Assembly: GCF_900110555.1 (NCBI RefSeq)
Contig: NZ_FOEE01000013.1
Span: 1 to 64,000, forward strand
Reading direction: 5' to 3'
DNA from: Trujillonella endophytica
GTDB lineage: Bacteria; Actinomycetota; Actinomycetes; Mycobacteriales; Geodermatophilaceae
DNA length: 64,000 nt
Positions within the stretch are counted from its first letter, which is position 1; every line of letters starts with the position of its first letter. The notes under the pieces are model-generated. The model was not told the DNA's origin and made no database searches. It was given only the letters and a program-made list of their open reading frames with translations. A program made the translations under genes and the position numbers. Positions 11,161 to 19,023 of the stretch are shown one piece after another.

Positions 11161-12066
11161 TCAGGGGGTCCGGCGCGTGCCGCCGACGGAGGAGCGGCCG
11201 AACTCCTGGCCCTGCAGCGCCTCGATGTCGCGCTCCAGCTGCGGCACCGCCGCGGCGGCGATGCGGGTCATCGCCTTCTCCGCGACGGCTCCGGTGACCA
11301 GCTGTCGCAGCGCCGCCACGGCGCCCACCGAGCGCGGCACGAACACCCGCCGCCGCCGGGTCTCGAGGTTGTCGACCAGCGCCCGCGCGCAGTCCTCGAC
11401 GGAGGTGGACGCACCCAGCGGGCCGGGGAGCCGCCTGCGGGTCGCGGCGAACGTGGGCAGCGCCGCCTCGGTGTCGCGCACCATGTCGGTGTCGATCCAG
11501 GTCGGGTGCGCGCTGGCGACCGTGACGCCGCGGTGGGCGACCTCCAGGCGCAGCACGTCGCCGAAGCGCTCGACGCCGGCCTTGGACGCGCAGTAGGCGC
11601 TCATCCCGGGCAGCACGGTGAACGCGGCCGCGGAGCTGATCAGCAGCACGTGTCCCCGGCGCTGCGCGACGGCGGGCAGCGCCGCGTGCGCGGTGAGCAT
11701 CGTGCCGATCAGGTTGACCTCGATGGTGCGGGCCAGCGCGTGGGCGGAGCTGGTCATGACCGTGGTCAGCGGCGCGATGCCGGCGTTGGCGACGACGGCG
11801 TCCAGCCCGCCGAAGGTGTCGACGACGCGCCGCACGGCCGACTCCAGGGCGCCGGGGTCGGTGACGTCGCACTCGACCCACAGGTGCTCGGGCCCGAGCT
11901 CGTCGGCCACCTGGGCCAGCAGCTCCGGCTCGAGGCCCGCCAGCGCGACGCGGGCGCCCCGGGCGGCGGCCTTGCGGGCCAGCGCGGCGCCGATGCCGCG
12001 GGCCGCGCCGGTGATGAGCACCGTCCTGCCCGTCAGCGGTACGCGCGTGCGGGACAGAGGCGCCAT
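11161..12066 (-). CDS. Classical short-chain dehydrogenase/reductase
   Basis: A 301-residue classical SDR. TGAARGIG (residues 20-27) binds NAD(P), NAGIAP is the structural motif, and S/YCASK holds the catalytic Ser-Tyr-Lys. A C-terminal extension of about 60 residues goes beyond the core fold. ATG at 12066 has GGGAG upstream. The gene diverges from the monooxygenase-hydrolase-TetR operon, sharing a 135-base intergenic region with operator-like palindromes. I infer that it oxidises an alcohol to the ketone used by the monooxygenase, or the reverse; the substrate is not identifiable from sequence. Confidence 0.85.
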   Translation of the reverse strand: MAPLSRTRVPLTGRTVLITGAARGIGAALARKAAARGARVALAGLEPELLAQVADELGPEHLWVECDVTDPGALESAVRRVVDTFGGLDAVVANAGIAPLTTVMTSSAHALARTIEVNLIGTMLTAHAALPAVAQRRGHVLLISSAAAFTVLPGMSAYCASKAGVERFGDVLRLEVAHRGVTVASAHPTWIDTDMVRDTEAALPTFAATRRRLPGPLGASTSVEDCARALVDNLETRRRRVFVPRSVGAVAALRQLVTGAVAEKAMTRIAAAAVPQLERDIEALQGQEFGRSSVGGTRRTP

Positions 12067-12096
12067 CGGGGACTCCCTGGGGCTCGGTGCGCTCGT

Positions 12097-12113
12097 GTTG
12101 AGCACTGCTCAAC
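12097..12113. promoter_or_regulatory. Palindromic operator 1, BVMO/SDR intergenic region
   Basis: GTTGAGCACTGCTCAAC is a perfect palindrome with a single central base. It overlaps a TTGAGC -35-like hexamer 18 bases before TAGCTT (12122-12127), the likely -10 of the monooxygenase operon. It is a probable site for the TetR regulator encoded at the end of that operon. Confidence 0.6.
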
Positions 12114-12127
12114 TCCCGTTGTAGCTT

Positions 12128-12144
12128 GTTGACCGTTGCTCAGC
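12128..12144. promoter_or_regulatory. Palindromic operator 2 (degenerate copy)
   Basis: GTTGACCGTTGCTCAGC matches operator 1 at 13 of 17 positions and lies 31 bases away, three helical turns, around the predicted transcription start. Two phased sites suggest cooperative binding. Confidence 0.45.
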
Positions 12145-12201
12145 AAGCCGAGGACCCGTGTGCCGACGACGTCGCACCGACCACCCAGGGAGCGCCAGAC
12201 G

Positions 12202-13728
12202 GTGACCAGCACGCTCGACACCCGATCCGATGCCGCCGCGGCGGCCGCCCCTCGCACCGTGCGGGTGGCCGTGATCGGCACCGGCTTCGCCGGCCTGGGG
12301 ATGGCCATCGCCCTGCTCCGCCGCGGCGAGGACGACCTCGTGCTCCTCGAGCGCGCCGACGACGTCGGCGGCACCTGGCGCGACAACCACTACCCGGGTG
12401 CGGCGTGCGACGTGCAGTCCAACCTCTACTCGTTCTCCTTCGCCCCGAACCCCGACTGGCCGCGGTCGTACTCCGAGCAGCCGGAGATCCAGGCCTACCT
12501 GCAGGCCACCGCCGACCGCTACGGCGTCCGCGACAGGTGCGTCTTCGGCGCGGAGGTCACGGCGGCCCGCTGGGACGACGCCGCCCGGCAGTGGGTCGTC
12601 AGCACCACCGCCGGGGAGTTCCGGGCCACCGTGCTGGTCTCGGCGGCCGGGGCCCTGGCCGACCCGACGTACCCCGACATCCCGGGCCTGGACTCGTTCG
12701 CCGGCACCGTCATGCACTCCGCGCGCTGGGACGCCGGCCACGACCTCACCGGCGAGCGCGTCGCCGTCATCGGCACCGGGGCCTCGGCGATCCAGATCGT
12801 CCCGGCCGTCCAGCCGCAGGTGGAGAGCCTGGCGGTCTACCAGCGCACGCCCCCGTGGATCGTGCCGCGCACCGACCATCCCGTGAAGCCGTGGGTGCAG
12901 CGCCTCTACCGCCGGGTGCCGGGGTTCCAGAAGCTGGTCCGCGCCCTCCTCTACGGCGTCCGGGAGTTCCTCGTCGTCGGCCTGGTCAAGCGGCGGATCT
13001 TCCTCCGTCCGGTCGGCCGGGTGGCGCGGGCCCACCTGGCGCGCCAGGTGCGCGACCCGCGACTGCGGGCGGCGCTGACGCCGGACTACACGATCGGCTG
13101 CAAGCGCATCCTGATCAGCAACGACTACTACCCCGCGGTCACCGCACCCAACGCCGAGCTGGTGACCGCCGGCATCGCCGAGGTGCGCCCGCACTCGATC
13201 GTGACCCGCGACGGCCTCGAGCGGCCGACCGACACGATCGTGCTGGCCACCGGCTTCCACGTGACCGACCTGCCGATCGCCGAGCGGATCGCCGGCCGCG
13301 ACGGGCGCACCCTCGCCGACGTCTGGGCCGGCGGCATGGTCAGCAACCGGAGCACGACGGTGGCCGGGTTCCCGAACCTGTTCCTGCTGGTCGGGCCGAA
13401 CGTCGGCGTCGGCCACACGTCGATGGTCTACATGATCGAGTCGCAGGTGGCCTACGTGGACGACGCGCTTCGGACGATGGCCGCCGAGGGCCTGGCCGTC
13501 CTGGAGACCACCCCCGAGGCCCAGCAGGGGTACCGCGACCACATCGCCGCCCGGTCGGCGGGCACGGTCTGGCTGGCCGGCGGCTGCGCCTCCTGGTACC
13601 TGGACCGCTCCGGCCACAACACCACGCTCTGGCCGGACTTCACCTTCCGCTTCCGGCGGATGACCCGGCGGCTGGACCGCGAGAACTACGTCGGCACGCC
13701 CGCCGGCGACCGGGAGGTGGCAGCGTGA
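12202..13728 (+). CDS. Baeyer-Villiger-type flavin monooxygenase
   Basis: A 508-residue class B flavoprotein monooxygenase. GTGFAG (residues 26-31) binds FAD, GTGASA binds NADPH, and FAGTVMHSARWD fits the BVMO fingerprint FxGxxxHxxxW(P/D). Such enzymes insert oxygen into ketones to give esters or lactones, using NADPH and O2. The GTG at 12202 has AGGGAG 9 bases upstream; the longer reading from 12136 would run through operator 2. The stop overlaps the following hydrolase start by 4 bases. The context (SDR, hydrolase, TetR) fits ketone catabolism. Confidence 0.88.
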   Translation: MTSTLDTRSDAAAAAAPRTVRVAVIGTGFAGLGMAIALLRRGEDDLVLLERADDVGGTWRDNHYPGAACDVQSNLYSFSFAPNPDWPRSYSEQPEIQAYLQATADRYGVRDRCVFGAEVTAARWDDAARQWVVSTTAGEFRATVLVSAAGALADPTYPDIPGLDSFAGTVMHSARWDAGHDLTGERVAVIGTGASAIQIVPAVQPQVESLAVYQRTPPWIVPRTDHPVKPWVQRLYRRVPGFQKLVRALLYGVREFLVVGLVKRRIFLRPVGRVARAHLARQVRDPRLRAALTPDYTIGCKRILISNDYYPAVTAPNAELVTAGIAEVRPHSIVTRDGLERPTDTIVLATGFHVTDLPIAERIAGRDGRTLADVWAGGMVSNRSTTVAGFPNLFLLVGPNVGVGHTSMVYMIESQVAYVDDALRTMAAEGLAVLETTPEAQQGYRDHIAARSAGTVWLAGGCASWYLDRSGHNTTLWPDFTFRFRRMTRRLDRENYVGTPAGDREVAA

Positions 13729-14693
13729 GTGGCGTGGGCACGCGGACCCGCGAGCGGCGCACGGGCGCCGTCCGCACCGACGACGGCGCGCTGCTGCACG
13801 CCACGATCGACGGCTCCGACGACGCCCCGGTGACCCTGGTGCTGGCGCACGGCTGGACGCTGTCGCAGGCCTCCTGGGACGACCCGGTCGCGCTCCTGGT
13901 CCCGCGCATCGCCGCCGGGGAGCTGCGCCTGGTCCGCTACGACCAGCGCGGCCACGGGCGGTCGACCTGGGCACCGGGCGACGACGACCCCGGGGCCGTC
14001 ACCATCGACCGGCTCGGCCTGGACCTGGGGTGCGTGCTCGACCAGGTCGCGCCCCGCGGCCCCGTCGTCGCCGCCGGGCACTCCATGGGCGGCATGACGA
14101 TCATGTGCCTGGCCGCGGCCCGCCCGGAGCTGTTCGGCGACCGCGTGCGCGGCGCGTTGCTGGTGTCGACGTCGGCCGGCGAGCTCGGCCCGGCGCCGGG
14201 GACCACCCAGGACCGGCTGGCCCGCCGCTTCGCCCCCGGCCTGGTCGCCGCGGCGGTGGGCGGCGCGCGGGTGATCGACGGGCTGCGGCGGCTGGCCCCG
14301 CCGTCCGCCCGGCAGCACCGGAGGATCGTCCGGGACCTGCTGTACGGCGCCGACGCGACCGAGGAGATGGTGCGCGCGGGCGCGGAGATCATGCACGCGA
14401 CGACGGTGCGGGCGTTCGCCGTCTTCTACCCGGCCCTGGGCGACCACGACAAGCGCACGGAGCTGGCCGCGCTCGCCCGCGTGCCGGTGGAGGTCCTGGT
14501 GGGCACGAGCGACCGGCTCACGCCCGTGCGGCACGGCCGGAGGCTCGCCGAGGCGCTGCCGCACGCCGGGCTGCACGTCGAGCCCCGCACCGGGCACATG
14601 CTGCTGCAGGAGCGCCCGCGGCTCGTCGGCGACGCCCTGGGCCGGCTGCTCGGCGCCGCCGTCGACCGGGTTCCCGCCCGGGCCCTGCCGTGA
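13725..14693 (+). CDS. Alpha/beta hydrolase (likely esterase)
   Basis: A 322-residue alpha/beta-hydrolase. LAHGWTLS forms the oxyanion region, GHSMGG carries the nucleophilic serine, and GTSDRLTP plus RTGHML supply the acid and histidine. It has no signal peptide. It is coupled by GTGA overlaps to the upstream monooxygenase and downstream TetR gene. I infer that it hydrolyses the ester or lactone made by the monooxygenase; a haloperoxidase-like or epoxide hydrolase activity cannot be excluded. Confidence 0.85.
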   Translation: MSGVGTRTRERRTGAVRTDDGALLHATIDGSDDAPVTLVLAHGWTLSQASWDDPVALLVPRIAAGELRLVRYDQRGHGRSTWAPGDDDPGAVTIDRLGLDLGCVLDQVAPRGPVVAAGHSMGGMTIMCLAAARPELFGDRVRGALLVSTSAGELGPAPGTTQDRLARRFAPGLVAAAVGGARVIDGLRRLAPPSARQHRRIVRDLLYGADATEEMVRAGAEIMHATTVRAFAVFYPALGDHDKRTELAALARVPVEVLVGTSDRLTPVRHGRRLAEALPHAGLHVEPRTGHMLLQERPRLVGDALGRLLGAAVDRVPARALP

Positions 14694-15259
14694 CCTCCCC
14701 GGCCCGCCGCCGGTCGGCCGGCGACCGGCGCGCCCAGCTGGTGGCCATCGGGCTCGAGCTGCTGCCCACCACGCCGGTGCAGGAGCTGACCATCGACGAG
14801 GTGGCCCGGCGGGCCGGGATCAGCCGCAGCCTGCTGTTCCACTACTTCGCCAGCAAGCGGGACTACTACACCGCCGTCACGCGCGCGGCGGCCGACGTCC
14901 TGCGCGAGCACCTGGCACCCCGGCCGGGGCTGCCGGCCGGCGAGCAGGCCGCCGGGATGCTCGAGCGCTACGTCGGATGGGTGGAGACCTACCGCGACGC
15001 GCACCTGTCGTTCGTGCGCGGGGCGGCGGCGGGCGACCCCTGGGTCGCCGAGGTGTACGAGGAGACCCGCGAGCAGCTGGTCGACATGGCCCTCGCCGCG
15101 CTGGAGCTGCCCGACGACGCGCGGCGCCGGCAGCTGCTGCGCGCGTGGTTCGCGTTCACCGAGGACCTGGTGAGCTCGTGGGTGCGCGAGCCGACGATGG
15201 AACGCGGTGAGCTCGTGGACCTGCTGCGCGGCCTCCTCGACCGCCTGCTCGAGAGCTAA
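14690..15259 (+). CDS. TetR-family transcriptional regulator
   Basis: A 189-residue regulator with the N-terminal helix-turn-helix TIDEVARRAGISRSLLFHYFASKRDYY (about residues 35-61), which is diagnostic for TetR proteins. The C-terminal ligand domain is not assignable. As the last gene of the operon, with a GTGA overlap, it probably represses its own operon and the divergent SDR gene from the palindromes at 12097-12144. The ligand is likely a pathway ketone or alcohol, by inference. Confidence 0.92.
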   Translation: MTSPARRRSAGDRRAQLVAIGLELLPTTPVQELTIDEVARRAGISRSLLFHYFASKRDYYTAVTRAAADVLREHLAPRPGLPAGEQAAGMLERYVGWVETYRDAHLSFVRGAAAGDPWVAEVYEETREQLVDMALAALELPDDARRRQLLRAWFAFTEDLVSSWVREPTMERGELVDLLRGLLDRLLES

Positions 15260-15331
15260 TCGCGCTCGGGTCCGGTCGGGCGGCCCCCGTGCGCGGTTCC
15301 GCCGCGAGCGTGCGAGCGGTGGGAGGGCCCG

Positions 15332-16093
15332 TCAGCCGGCGAGGGCCTCGGGAGCGCGGTCGGCGGCCTCGACCGCCGGCGGCTGCAGGCGGCTGACCGC
15401 CTCGTTCGCGCTCATCCCGCCGTCCATCGACTTCTTGACCTGCGCGCCGTAGACGTCGACGTACTCCTGGCCCGACAGGGTCATGACCTCGTACATGATC
15501 TCGTCGGTCACCGAGCGCTCGACGAAGCGGTCGCCGGCCAGCCCCTCGTAGCGGCTGAAGTCCAGCGGGCGCCCGAACCGGACGCTCACCCGGGGAACGT
15601 GCCGGCCGATCAGCGGGATGTTCCGCCTGCCGTAGACCATCGCGACCGGCACCACGGGCACGCCCGTCTCCAGCGCCATCCGCGCGACACCGATCTTTCC
15701 GCGGTACAGCCGCCTGTCCGGCGAGCGCGTGCCCTCGGGGTAGATGCCCAGCAGCTTCCCCTCCTGCAGGATGCGCGTGCCGGTGCGGATCGCGTCCTCG
15801 GCCGCCGAGGCGCTGGACCGGTCGATCGGCACCTGCCCGGCTCCGGAGAAGAAGGCCCGCTGCAGGAAGCCCTTCACGCCGCTGCCGGTGAAGTACTCGG
15901 CCTTCGCGAGGAAGGTGACCCGGCGGCGCAGCTGCAGGGGCATGAAGACCCAGTCCGCCGCGGACAGGTGGTTGCTCGCCAGGATCGCCGCTCCCGTGCG
16001 CGGGACGTTGTCCACGCCCTCGGCATGCGGGCGGAACACGAGCGTGGCCCACGGCCCGATCGCCACGAACTTGAGGAACCAGTAGAACAACAC
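15332..16093 (-). CDS. 1-acyl-sn-glycerol-3-phosphate acyltransferase family
   Basis: A 253-residue PlsC-family acyltransferase. NHLSAADW is the HX4D catalytic box and YPEGTRS the substrate-binding box. Hydrophobic N-terminal residues (FYWFLKFVAIGPW) suggest membrane association. It corresponds to Rv2182c, which keeps the same position near the ArsA-like and SRPBCC genes in M. tuberculosis. The role is phosphatidic acid synthesis or a related lipid acylation. The start is GTG at 16093 with GAGGGAGGC just upstream; TTG at 16090 is possible. A -10 (TAGTCT) lies 20 bases before it. Confidence 0.88.
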   Translation of the reverse strand: MLFYWFLKFVAIGPWATLVFRPHAEGVDNVPRTGAAILASNHLSAADWVFMPLQLRRRVTFLAKAEYFTGSGVKGFLQRAFFSGAGQVPIDRSSASAAEDAIRTGTRILQEGKLLGIYPEGTRSPDRRLYRGKIGVARMALETGVPVVPVAMVYGRRNIPLIGRHVPRVSVRFGRPLDFSRYEGLAGDRFVERSVTDEIMYEVMTLSGQEYVDVYGAQVKKSMDGGMSANEAVSRLQPPAVEAADRAPEALAG

Positions 16094-16112
16094 GCCTCCC
16101 TCGGGAACTGTC

Positions 16113-16118
16113 AGACTA
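16113..16118 (-). promoter_or_regulatory. -10 box of the acyltransferase gene (TAGTCT)
   Basis: TAGTCT on the minus strand predicts a leader of about a dozen bases that includes the ribosome site. Confidence 0.4.
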
Positions 16119-16207
16119 GGGAGCCGCGGAGCGGAAGGACAATCCGCCCGCCCCCGTACCGCGACACGCCTGCCCGTCGGCACGGCCACCGGACGCCGAG
16201 GAGAACC

Positions 16208-17002
16208 GTGCCACCCATCGAGTCCCCGTCCGTCGTCCCCGGTGCGGAGCCGTTCGCCTTCCCCGGCGGTGCGGCCGGCGCGGGCACCGGGGTGCTGCTG
16301 GTGCACGGCTTCACCGGGTCGCCGTTCAGCATGCGGCCGTGGGGCGAGCACCTGGCGGCCGAGGGCTTCGCCGTCCGCGGGCCGCTGCTGCCCGGGCACG
16401 GCACCCGGTGGCAGGACTGCAACCTGACCACCGAGACCGACTGGGTCGACGCGGTCGTCACCGCCTTCGACGAGCTGCGGGCCGAGTGCGACCGCGTCGT
16501 CGTGGCCGGCCTGTCCATGGGCGGGACGCTGGCCCTGCGGCTGGCCGAGCTGCGCCCCGACGACGTCGCCGCCCTGGTGCTGGTCAACCCGTCGCTGCTG
16601 ACCGAGCGCCTGGACGCCAAGCTGCTGCCCCTGCTCGCGCGGCTCACGCCGAGCTGGAAGGCGATCGTCAACGACATCAGGAAGCCGGGCGTGGACGAGC
16701 GCGGCTACCCCAAGCTGCCCACCCGTGCCGTGCTCGGGCTGCGCCGGCTGTGGGCGGCCACCCGCGCCGACCTCGCCCGCGTCACCGCGCCGGTGCTGGT
16801 GTTCCGCAGCGTGACCGACCACGTGGTGGAGCCGGCCTCGGTGCGGGTCCTGCTCGCCGGCGTGGCCAGCACCGACACCACCGAGGTGCTGCTCGAGGAC
16901 AGCTACCACGTGGCGACGCTCGACAACGACGCCCCGCTGATCTTCCGGCGGTCGGCGGAGTGGATCCGCGAGCGGGTCCCGGCGCGGGAGGGCGGCGCGT
17001 GA
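16208..17002 (+). CDS. Alpha/beta-fold esterase/lipase
   Basis: A 264-residue cytosolic alpha/beta hydrolase of the carboxylesterase/monoacylglycerol lipase type. LVHGFTGSP forms the oxyanion loop, GLSMGG carries the nucleophile, and the catalytic His is in DSYHVATLDND. Bacterial Est30-like carboxylesterases share this DSxHVxTxDxD ending. The GTG at 16208 follows GAGGAG. It is divergent from the acyltransferase and coupled (GTGA) to the membrane protein after it. The substrate is unknown. Confidence 0.85.
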   Translation: MPPIESPSVVPGAEPFAFPGGAAGAGTGVLLVHGFTGSPFSMRPWGEHLAAEGFAVRGPLLPGHGTRWQDCNLTTETDWVDAVVTAFDELRAECDRVVVAGLSMGGTLALRLAELRPDDVAALVLVNPSLLTERLDAKLLPLLARLTPSWKAIVNDIRKPGVDERGYPKLPTRAVLGLRRLWAATRADLARVTAPVLVFRSVTDHVVEPASVRVLLAGVASTDTTEVLLEDSYHVATLDNDAPLIFRRSAEWIRERVPAREGGA

Positions 17003-17691
17003 CCTCCCCCCGCCGCGGGCGGCGCGACAACGGCCTGGACGCCCCGCTGTGGTCCCCGCTGCAGGACGTGGACCCGCGGGTCGGCGAGCACCTGCTCGAC
17101 GTCCTGCGCGACGCCGGCATCGCCGCCTACCTGGAGCCCGCGACCGACGTCGGCCCCTACACCCGCACCGTCTTCCTGCCCAGCCCGCCCAGCGACCGGC
17201 TCTTCGTCGACCGGGCCCGGGTGCGCGAGGGGCGCGAGCTGGTCGAGCAGCACGGCGACGAGCACGTCCCCGAGCACGCTCGCGGGCCGCTGCCCGAGCG
17301 CCTGCCCGCCCGCCGGGACCTCGACGAGGACGCCGAGTGGGCACGGATCGTCTCCGCCTTCGAGGCGGAGAACGGCCGCATCGCCGTCGACCGCGAGCCC
17401 GCCGACCTCCCCCCGCCGACGCCGCACGAGCTGTCGGTGCTCGACCTGCCCGAGGAGCACTACGAGCCGCCGCCGCCCCCGCCGGTCGGCGTCCCGTCGC
17501 CGAACTCGCTGTACGCCTGCCTGCTCCTCGCCGTCGGCGCGCTGCTCGTGATCGCGCCCGGGCTCGTGGGGCTGACGCTGGAGGTGGGCCTGGTCCTCGG
17601 CGTGGCCGCCGTCGTCGGCGGGGTGTGGCTGCTGGTCTCCCGGATGCGGGAGACCTCGGCCGGCGACGGCGACGACGGGGCGGTCGTCTAG
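16999..17691 (+). CDS. Actinobacterial membrane protein, C-terminal TM hairpin
   Basis: A 230-residue protein of unknown function. The first 160 residues are soluble, charged and partly predicted disordered, with a Pro-rich stretch (EPPPPPPVG). Two hydrophobic segments follow (about residues 170-190 and 193-213) and a short acidic tail. GTGA overlap places it in an operon with the upstream esterase. Its stop overlaps that of the convergent ROK kinase within CTAG. I do not recognise the domain. Confidence 0.75.
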   Translation: MTSPRRGRRDNGLDAPLWSPLQDVDPRVGEHLLDVLRDAGIAAYLEPATDVGPYTRTVFLPSPPSDRLFVDRARVREGRELVEQHGDEHVPEHARGPLPERLPARRDLDEDAEWARIVSAFEAENGRIAVDREPADLPPPTPHELSVLDLPEEHYEPPPPPPVGVPSPNSLYACLLLAVGALLVIAPGLVGLTLEVGLVLGVAAVVGGVWLLVSRMRETSAGDGDDGAVV

Positions 17692-18677
17692 CCGGGAACG
17701 CGGTCCCGGCCGGTGCCGGCGGCGACCTCCAGGCGCACCAGGTCCGCGGCGCCCACGAGCCCGGCCTGCGGGCCCAGCGCGGCGGCCACCACCACCGGCC
17801 CCGGCCGGAACCCGCGACCGGGCAGCGCGCGCTCCAGCCGCTCGCGCGCCGGCCCCAGGACGGCGTCGCCCAGCGCGCTGACCCCGCCGCCGATGACGAC
17901 GACGTCGGGGTCCAGCACCGCGGCGAGGTCGGCGATGCCCTGGCCCAGCCAGTGCCCGACCTCGGCGATGAGCTCCCGGGCCAGCGCGTCCCCCGCGGCC
18001 GCGGCCTGCGCGACGTCCTCCCCGGTGAGCGCATCGGCCCGGCCGGCCACCCGTTCCAGCAGACCGGCCGCGGCGGCCGGCGAGTTCAGCGCCACCTCCC
18101 GGGCGGTCTGGGCGAGGGCGGTGCCGCTGGCGTACTGCTCCCAGCAGCCGCGGTTGCCGCAGGCGCACAGCCGGCCGTCGGGGACGACCCGCATGTGCCC
18201 CCACTCCCCCGCGACGCCGTGCGCGCCGCGCTGCAGCCGTCCACCGAGCACGATGCCGCCGCCGATGCCGGTGCCGAGCGTGATCATCAGTGCGAGCTGC
18301 GCACCCCGCGCGGCGCCGAAGCGGTACTCGGCCCAGGCGGCGGCGTCGGCGTCGTTGCCCACCCACAGCGGCAGCCGCAGGCGCCGGGCCAGGTCGCGCC
18401 GCAGGGTCGTGCCGCGCCAGGCGAGGTGCGGGCTGAACAGCACCGTGTCCCCGGTGCGGTCGAACCAGCCGGCCGCTCCCACGCCGACCCCCAGCGGTGG
18501 CCGGTCGGCGGCCGCGGCGAGTTCCTCGACGACCGCGACGATCGCGTCCTCGGTCTCGGCCGGCGACCCGCCCGGGGTGCCGCGCCGGGCGGTGGCCAGC
18601 ACCGTGCCCTCGCCGGTGACCAGGCCGCCGGCGACCTTCGTGCCGCCGATGTCGACGCCGACCGCGGTCGCGACCAC
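17688..18677 (-). CDS. ROK-family glucokinase
   Basis: A 329-residue ROK kinase that probably phosphorylates glucose with ATP. DIGGTK near the N-terminus binds phosphate, GTGIGGG follows the catalytic region, and CACGNRGCWE is the ROK zinc motif. ExGH and the His of EWGH help bind sugar. Actinobacterial glucokinases of this type are typical; N-acylmannosamine or other sugar kinases are alternatives. It is the last gene of a four-gene minus operon; its GTG starts one base after the preceding stop. Confidence 0.88.
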   Translation of the reverse strand: MVATAVGVDIGGTKVAGGLVTGEGTVLATARRGTPGGSPAETEDAIVAVVEELAAAADRPPLGVGVGAAGWFDRTGDTVLFSPHLAWRGTTLRRDLARRLRLPLWVGNDADAAAWAEYRFGAARGAQLALMITLGTGIGGGIVLGGRLQRGAHGVAGEWGHMRVVPDGRLCACGNRGCWEQYASGTALAQTAREVALNSPAAAAGLLERVAGRADALTGEDVAQAAAAGDALARELIAEVGHWLGQGIADLAAVLDPDVVVIGGGVSALGDAVLGPARERLERALPGRGFRPGPVVVAAALGPQAGLVGAADLVRLEVAAGTGRDRVPG

Positions 18678-18678
18678 C

Positions 18679-19023
18679 TCAGGCGATCTCGATGTGCTGC
18701 ACCGACGGGCCGGGCCGCTCGTCGCCGTCGGCCCGGGACGGCGGATCGGCCGGCGGCGGCTCGGCGGCCAGCGCGCGCAGCGCGGCCGCGGCCGCGGTCA
18801 GGGCGTCGGCCAGCGCGGCGGTCACCTCGGGCCGCTCGCCGCGCAGCACCGCGACCGCCTGGCACAGCGGGCACCAGCGGCAGTCGCCGCCCCGGTTCCC
18901 GGCGTGCGCCGCGCCTCCGTGCGGGGCATCGGCGGTCGGGGCGTCGGCGCCGGCGGCGAACGACTGCCCCAGTCCCGCCACCAGCCGCCGCGCCTGGTCC
19001 AGCCAGTCGTTCCCGGTGGTCAT
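18679..19023 (-). CDS. Small protein with a CxxCxxxC-like cluster
   Basis: A 114-residue hypothetical protein. A CRWCPLC motif around residues 49-55 may bind metal; the rest is Ala-rich helix and an acidic, Pro-rich tail. The same position in M. tuberculosis (the Rv2184c-Rv2186c area) also holds small uncharacterised proteins. ATGA overlap with the ArsA-like gene upstream and one-base spacing to the kinase downstream make cotranslation likely. Function unknown. Confidence 0.75.
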   Translation of the reverse strand: MTTGNDWLDQARRLVAGLGQSFAAGADAPTADAPHGGAAHAGNRGGDCRWCPLCQAVAVLRGERPEVTAALADALTAAAAALRALAAEPPPADPPSRADGDERPGPSVQHIEIA

